From an uncultured Gammaproteobacteria bacterium (GTDB lineage Bacteria; Pseudomonadota; Gammaproteobacteria; CAMYKB01): 55,420 nt of DNA. The notes beneath the pieces were generated by a model. The model had not been told where the DNA came from, made no database searches, and was given only the letters and a program-made list of their open reading frames with translations. Below are positions 51,371 to 55,420 of the stretch, one piece after another (positions within the stretch are counted from its first letter, which is position 1; each line of letters opens with the position of its first letter). Both the position numbers and the translations under genes were made by a program. Location: NCBI GenBank assembly GCA_947258875.1, contig CAMYKB010000017.1, positions 37,866 through 93,285 on the forward strand, given 5' to 3'.

Positions 51371-51727
51371 ATGAGAAAGCTTCTCATTATTACATTGATT
51401 TCTGCAAGTACTCTGATTGGCGGCTGTTCACTGTTTAGTGTACACAAGATTCCAATACAACAGGGCAACTCACTGGATCCGGAAAAGGCAGCACAACTTG
51501 AGGTCGGTATGAACCGCAAGCAGGTCCTGTTCCTGTTGGGCAACCCGCTGATCGCCGACAGCTTCCATCCAGACCGCTGGGACTATGTCTTTTACCTCAA
51601 AAAACCCGATCTGCCAGCCGAAAAGCGCCATTTGACCGTCTATTTCGAGGATGACCGGGTGATTCGTATCGATGAGCCTATAGCCCCGGTGGTAACGGCA
51701 CCGGAAGCCACCGAAACAGACAACTAG
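51371..51727 (+). CDS. bamE: Outer-membrane assembly lipoprotein BamE
   Basis: Small lipoprotein of the BAM complex that inserts beta-barrel proteins in the outer membrane (also SmpA or OmlA). The signal peptide ends in LIGGC with the lipid cysteine at about residue 19. The core is GMNRKQVLFLLGNPLIADSF, then RWDYVFYLKKP and the strand HLTVYFEDDRV. The 118 residues are close to E. coli. I chose the ATG at 51371; an upstream TTG is not needed. It converges with rnfH, and their stop codons share the palindrome CTAG. Confidence 0.95.
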   Translation: MRKLLIITLISASTLIGGCSLFSVHKIPIQQGNSLDPEKAAQLEVGMNRKQVLFLLGNPLIADSFHPDRWDYVFYLKKPDLPAEKRHLTVYFEDDRVIRIDEPIAPVVTAPEATETDN

Positions 51728-52014
51728 CGCTGCTTGTTACGCTTGCTGTCGGCGGCACGCTGCTTGCGCACTTCCTTGGGATCCGCAATCAATGCCCGAT
51801 AAATCTCGATCCGGTCGTGTTTCTGCAGCGTAGCATCCAGTTTGGCCAGCTTGCCGAAAATGCCCACCCTGTTGTGTTGCAGGTCAATCTCCGGAAACCG
51901 TTCGAGGATACCCGAGCGCCTGACCCCCTCTTCCAGCGTGGTATGGAGTGGCACTTGCAGGCTCAGAATCACCTGTTCGCCAGGCTTTGCATATGCCACT
52001 TCGATGATCATCAT
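51724..52014 (-). CDS. rnfH: RnfH-family ubiquitin-like protein
   Basis: Small beta-grasp protein (UPF0125) of uncertain function, found beside ratA in most gammaproteobacteria. The core is IIEVAYAKPGEQVILSLQVP, then HNRVGIFGKL and HDRIEIYRALIADPKE. The basic tail ends KRNKQR. I chose the ATG at 52014 (96 residues), two bases after the ratA stop; a second ATG is the next codon. The toxin-antitoxin label once given to ratA-rnfH is not well supported. Confidence 0.9.
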   Translation of the reverse strand: MMIIEVAYAKPGEQVILSLQVPLHTTLEEGVRRSGILERFPEIDLQHNRVGIFGKLAKLDATLQKHDRIEIYRALIADPKEVRKQRAADSKRNKQR

Positions 52015-52015
52015 C

Positions 52016-52459
52016 TCAGCGCCCGCCATAGCATTGGTCCGCGCGCTTGACAAAGGTATCGACCAGAGTATTGGTAATCTTGTTGAATACCGGCCCCAGC
52101 GTTAGGGCCAATACACGATTGGCCAGCTCAAAATCCATATCAAGCCGCACCTTGCAGGCACGTTCGTTACCCTGCAGGGGCTCGAACCGCCAGAAACCAT
52201 GCAGATGGTGGAACGGACCCTCCACCAGGCTCATCTCGATCATCTTGTTTTTCTGCAGACGATTGGAAGTGGTAAAGGAGGCCTGTAGACCACGCTTGGC
52301 AAGTTTGATGGTGGCACGAATCTCATCTTCATCCTGATACAGGATACTGGCTGAGACGCACCACGGCATAAACTGCGGATACAATTCAACATCGTTGACC
52401 AGTGCATACATTTCCGCTGGTGAATACGGCACCAGCGCCGAACGACTGATTGTTGTCAC
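52016..52459 (-). CDS. ratA: START/coenzyme Q-binding-like protein RatA
   Basis: Polyketide-cyclase/START fold protein related to mitochondrial Coq10, reported in E. coli as an inhibitor of 70S formation. The motif VPYSPAEMYALVNDVELYPQ and the F-W-P-like FMPWCVSA are conserved, and the C-terminal helix is LGPVFNKITNTLVDTF. I chose the GTG at 52459, which gives 147 residues starting VTTISRSALV and overlaps the end of the symporter gene (GTGTGA). The longer frame upstream lies inside that gene. Confidence 0.92.
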   Translation of the reverse strand: MTTISRSALVPYSPAEMYALVNDVELYPQFMPWCVSASILYQDEDEIRATIKLAKRGLQASFTTSNRLQKNKMIEMSLVEGPFHHLHGFWRFEPLQGNERACKVRLDMDFELANRVLALTLGPVFNKITNTLVDTFVKRADQCYGGR

Positions 52460-53817
52460 ACAAGCACACCGATCACATTGAGAAACACGGCCAACACAGC
52501 TAACGGGGCGATATAGCGCAACAGGAAGTGCCATAACTTGTAGCCTATGCCGTGCCCCATAGCCAATTCATCCTGGAGCGATTTTTCAGACATTAACCAA
52601 CCCGCGAAGATTGCGATCAAAAGTCCGCCGAGGGGCAGCATAATATTGGACGTTAGAAAATCCAACATATCGAAGAAGGATGTCTTGCCTTCCGCTGGCG
52701 ATAATAAGTTAAACGAAAATACAGTACCCAGGCCCACCAACCAGGTAATGATGCCACAGGTCGAAGCGGCCATCGCCCGACTGAGGCTGTGATTCTCAAC
52801 CAGCCACGCTACTGCCGGTTCGATCAGGGAAATGGCAGAGGTCCAGGCCGCGAACACCAGCAGCACAAAAAACAAAGTGCCGAACAGGGTACCGCCCGGC
52901 ATCTGCCCGAACGCAATCGGCAGGGTCTGGAAAATCAGACCCGGACCCGCTGCAGGTTCCAGGCCGTTGGCGAATACGATCGGGAAAATCGCAAGTCCTG
53001 CCAATATGGCTACCAGTGTATCGGCAAAAGCGATGGCAAACGTGGTTTTACCAATAGAAGCATCAGCAGGCAAATACGAGCCATACACCATAATGGAGCC
53101 CATACCCAGGCTTAAGGTGAAAAAGGCATGACCCATGGCGATTAATACCACCTGCCAGCTCAGTTTCGACATATCTGCATCAAACAGGAAATGCACGCCA
53201 CGCATGAATTCACCCTGCGACATGGCGTATCCCACCAATAGTACCAGCAGCACGAGCAGGGCCGGCATCAGCAAGGTCACCGCTTTTTCCAGACCGGATT
53301 TCACCCCTCTGGCAACCACCACCATGGTTATCACCATAAACAGGGTATGCCATGCGAGTAGGCGTTCAGGATCAGATATCAGGTTCGTAAAAATATTTCC
53401 TATAGCCTCAGCATCTGCACCGACAAACATACCACTGCCGGAACGAAACACATACGATAACGCCCAACCGGCGATCACACTGTAGTACGACAAAATCAGG
53501 AAACCGCTGATCACCCCCATCCAGCCCAATAGGTGCCAATACGGCCAACGGCCTTCTTCGGCAGCGAGTGTGCGCATGGTATTAATCGGACTTTGTCGCC
53601 CACGCCGGCCTAGCAAGACTTCGGTCATCATCACAGGAATGCCAATCACAGCAATACAAATCAGGTATACGACGACAAAGGCGCCACCACCATTCTCTCC
53701 GGTGATATAGGGGAATTTCCAGATATTGCCGAGGCCTACCGCGGATCCGGTCGCAGCCAACACAAAGGCCAGCCTCGACGACCATTGGCCGTGGATCGAC
53801 GTACGTTCAGTTGGCAT
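52456..53817 (-). CDS. Sodium-dependent transporter of the neurotransmitter:sodium symporter family
   Basis: Inner-membrane importer that probably takes up an amino acid with sodium. The first helix carries the family signature FVLAATGSAVGLGNIWKFPY and then ENGGGAFVVVYL. Eleven to twelve membrane helices are visible. I chose the ATG at 53817 because GGGAGGG lies five bases upstream; the protein has 453 residues, as in bacterial LeuT/MhsT-type members. The substrate cannot be read from the sequence. It overlaps the ratA start and is not part of this neighbourhood in E. coli. Confidence 0.92.
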   Translation of the reverse strand: MPTERTSIHGQWSSRLAFVLAATGSAVGLGNIWKFPYITGENGGGAFVVVYLICIAVIGIPVMMTEVLLGRRGRQSPINTMRTLAAEEGRWPYWHLLGWMGVISGFLILSYYSVIAGWALSYVFRSGSGMFVGADAEAIGNIFTNLISDPERLLAWHTLFMVITMVVVARGVKSGLEKAVTLLMPALLVLLVLLVGYAMSQGEFMRGVHFLFDADMSKLSWQVVLIAMGHAFFTLSLGMGSIMVYGSYLPADASIGKTTFAIAFADTLVAILAGLAIFPIVFANGLEPAAGPGLIFQTLPIAFGQMPGGTLFGTLFFVLLVFAAWTSAISLIEPAVAWLVENHSLSRAMAASTCGIITWLVGLGTVFSFNLLSPAEGKTSFFDMLDFLTSNIMLPLGGLLIAIFAGWLMSEKSLQDELAMGHGIGYKLWHFLLRYIAPLAVLAVFLNVIGVLV

Positions 53818-53928
53818 TATGTCCCTCCCCGTAACTCTCTGGCGGACATTCTGAGCAATTTCGAGCCGCCATACAACTTGCATTCAGCGATGCCAAGTTT
53901 ATTGGCATGAATTTACAGAAGAATCACC

Positions 53929-53934
53929 TATAAT
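53929..53934 (+). promoter_or_regulatory. -10 element of smpB, close to the start codon
   Basis: TATAAT lies exactly six bases before the smpB ATG. Transcription would then begin at or within a base of the A of the ATG, giving a leaderless message. The -35 is weak (ATGAAT at 16 bases). No ribosome binding site exists before the ATG. Confidence 0.55.
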
Positions 53935-53940
53935 GCCGCG

Positions 53941-54417
53941 ATGGTGAAAAAGAGCAAAAAATCAGCACCCTCGAGCACGATTGCGCTCAACAAGAAAGCG
54001 AAACACGATTATTTTATCGAAGACCGCATTGAGGCTGGATTAGCCCTGCACGGTTGGGAAGTAAAAAGTCTTCGCGCGGGGCATATCCAGCTCAAGGAAA
54101 GCTACATCTTGCTCAAGGATGGTGAAGCCTGGCTGTTCGGCGCCCATATCTCACCACTAGCCACCGCTTCAACGCATATCAAGCCCGACCCATTACGCAA
54201 CCGTAAACTGTTGCTGCACAGTGATGAGCTTGCACGCCTGGTGGGTGCTGTTGAGCGCAAGGGTTATACCATCGTGCCACTCGCGATGTACTGGAAAAAA
54301 GGTCTTGCCAAACTTGAGATCGGTGTTGGTAAAGGCAAGCAGACGCACGACAAACGTAGCACTGAGAAACAACGCGACTGGGATCGCGACAAGCAACGCA
54401 TCCTGCGGCAACGTTAG
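53941..54417 (+). CDS. smpB: SsrA-binding protein SmpB
   Basis: Binds tmRNA and mimics the codon-anticodon helix in ribosome rescue. The core is [40 protein letters not shown] and the C-terminal basic tail [13 protein letters not shown]. The 158 residues equal E. coli SmpB. The tmRNA gene is not in this window. It is divergent from the symporter gene and convergent with dnaQ. Confidence 0.97.
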   Translation: MVKKSKKSAPSSTIALNKKAKHDYFIEDRIEAGLALHGWEVKSLRAGHIQLKESYILLKDGEAWLFGAHISPLATASTHIKPDPLRNRKLLLHSDELARLVGAVERKGYTIVPLAMYWKKGLAKLEIGVGKGKQTHDKRSTEKQRDWDRDKQRILRQR

Positions 54418-54467
54418 GGAATGCGGCGATTGAGATCGTGACTCACTAAGCTCCAGCAGCGACGCTG

Positions 54468-55217
54468 TTAGTTTTCTTCCGACCGCTGAGCCTCACCCTC
54501 AAGCGCGGGTGCCCCACCTTGCCGTAACCACAAACATGCGCCATTACTCGCTGTGTCGATATCATCCAATTGCCGGGTATGTGCTGCTATTTCTTCTTCG
54601 CTGGCGCGTATCACCTTCAATGGCGGTCGATCAGCGGGCAGGCGGCGTATTTGTTCGCGCCCTTGCACGCCTTCTTCAGACTCACCGGATAAGGAAAGAC
54701 TGGTCTGGCCACCCGTCATGGCGAGATACACCTCAGCGAGGATGCGGGCGTCTAGTAATGCGCCGTGGAATTCACGATTTGAGTTATCGACGCTATAACG
54801 ATTACACAATGCGTCCAAATTATTTTTCTGGCCCGGATGCATGCGCCGCGCCAATGCCAGCGTATCGAGCACTTCGCACAGATCGTCAATTGTACCCGTC
54901 CCAGCCAGCGCGAATTCCGCATTGAGGAATCCGATATCGAAGGGCGCGTTGTGGATGACCAGCTGTGAGCCCTTTACAAATTCGATGAAATCATCAGAAA
55001 TTTCCGCAAACCTGGGTTTGTCGACCAATGATTCGTTGCTTATGCCATGCACCTCGATCGCACCCTGATCGATCTCCCGGTCTGGCTGTATATACTGATG
55101 ATAGGTACGCCCGGTAAGTTTACGATCTATCAGTTCAACACAGCCAATTTCGATAATGCGGTGTTGTTGTGACACCTCGAGGCCCGTAGTTTCAGTATCG
55201 AGAACGATTTGTCTCAT
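54468..55217 (-). CDS. dnaQ: DNA polymerase III epsilon subunit (proofreading exonuclease)
   Basis: 3'-5' exonuclease of the replicative polymerase core. Exo I is DTETTG (7-12), Exo II is HNAPFDIGFLNAEF and Exo III is HGALLDARILAEVY. The C-terminal tail, about residues 185-249, would bind the alpha subunit. The 249 residues are close to E. coli (243). It starts three bases after rnhA in the same direction; in E. coli the two genes are divergent. Confidence 0.96.
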   Translation of the reverse strand: MRQIVLDTETTGLEVSQQHRIIEIGCVELIDRKLTGRTYHQYIQPDREIDQGAIEVHGISNESLVDKPRFAEISDDFIEFVKGSQLVIHNAPFDIGFLNAEFALAGTGTIDDLCEVLDTLALARRMHPGQKNNLDALCNRYSVDNSNREFHGALLDARILAEVYLAMTGGQTSLSLSGESEEGVQGREQIRRLPADRPPLKVIRASEEEIAAHTRQLDDIDTASNGACLWLRQGGAPALEGEAQRSEEN

Positions 55218-55220
55218 GCA

Positions 55221-55420
55221 TTAACCCTTTGTAGTACCGCTCGCCAATAACTCATCTATCGCTTCATTGGCAAGCCGATCTGCACATTCATTTTCATGAT
55301 GGCCGCTGTGGCCCTTGACCCAATGCCACTCTATATCGTGTTGTGAGTCCAAACTATCCAGATGGCGCCAAAGGTCTTCATTTTTGACCGGTTTACGGTT
55401 CGCTGTTTTCCAGCCACGGT
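55221..55420 (-). CDS. rnhA: Ribonuclease HI, C-terminal part
   Basis: Degrades RNA in RNA-DNA hybrids. Only the last 65 residues are in the window: [20 protein letters not shown], then [20 protein letters not shown]. The His in GHSGH and the final catalytic Asp in CADRLAN are present. The N-terminal two-thirds lie beyond base 55420. It is cotranscribed with dnaQ. Confidence 0.93.
   Translation of the reverse strand, partial: RGWKTANRKPVKNEDLWRHLDSLDSQHDIEWHWVKGHSGHHENECADRLANEAIDELLASGTTKG

Noticed and set aside
51724-52459. ratA-rnfH as a toxin-antitoxin pair
   Set aside because: Both are conserved housekeeping genes next to bamE and smpB. The fold of RatA is a START/Coq10-type lipid-binding fold, and the pair does not look mobile.
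54418-54467. tmRNA (ssrA) near smpB
   Set aside because: The 50-base gap is far too short, and no tRNA-Ala-like end is seen anywhere nearby.

Overview
The window is a dense, housekeeping stretch of a gammaproteobacterial chromosome. It starts inside pnp and ends inside rnhA. Most genes lie on the minus strand, so transcription mainly runs from right to left. The gene order follows the backbone known from Pseudomonas and relatives: smpB, ratA, rnfH, bamE, fur, recN, grpE-dnaK-dnaJ, dapB, carAB, greA, yhbY, rlmE-ftsH, folP-glmM, tpiA-secG, tRNA-Leu, tRNA-fMet, rimP-nusA-infB-rbfA-truB-rpsO-pnp. Five things are added to it. They are a 14-gene nuo operon between the two tRNA genes, a dppABCDF dipeptide transporter between tRNA-fMet and rimP, an exported DsrE-like protein upstream of dapB, an hrcA repressor gene with a CIRCE operator, and a sodium symporter gene coupled to ratA. 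The DsrE-like gene hints at, but does not prove, an environmental lineage with some sulfur chemistry. I cannot name a genus.

Layout, left to right. 1-8080: the translation and RNA operon rimP-nusA-infB-rbfA-truB-rpsO-pnp, with a terminator-like leader upstream of rimP. 8190-13833: dppABCDF, closed by its own terminator. 13834-14366: a 533-base stretch without a gene. 14367-14527: tRNA-fMet with its own promoter and terminator. 14583-29202: nuoA to nuoN, respiratory complex I. 29401-33203: tRNA-Leu(GAG), secG, tpiA, glmM, folP. 33301-36777: ftsH, rlmE, yhbY on the plus strand, greA. 36774-42890: carB, carA, dapB and the DsrE-like gene. 43075-48127: the heat-shock cluster hrcA-grpE-dnaK-dnaJ, with CIRCE, a sigma-32-like promoter and a terminator between dnaK and dnaJ. 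48227-55420: nadK and recN (plus), fur, bamE (plus), rnfH, ratA, a sodium symporter gene, smpB (plus), dnaQ and a partial rnhA.

The clearest anomaly is nuoH. Its N-terminal and C-terminal parts are both present and well conserved, but they lie in different frames. About 56 bases are missing exactly where the family's conserved ERK...GPNRVG loop should be. Every other nuo gene looks intact, so this is either a recent inactivating deletion or a sequence or assembly error.

I see no CRISPR array, prophage, insertion sequence, toxin-antitoxin pair or defence island, and no gene cluster that looks like an undescribed system. The points worth following are regulatory and structural. They include the nuoH lesion, an initiator tRNA with a U1:U72 mismatch, possible leaderless starts for recN and smpB, two-layer heat-shock control, several hairpin leaders, and the exported DsrE-like protein.
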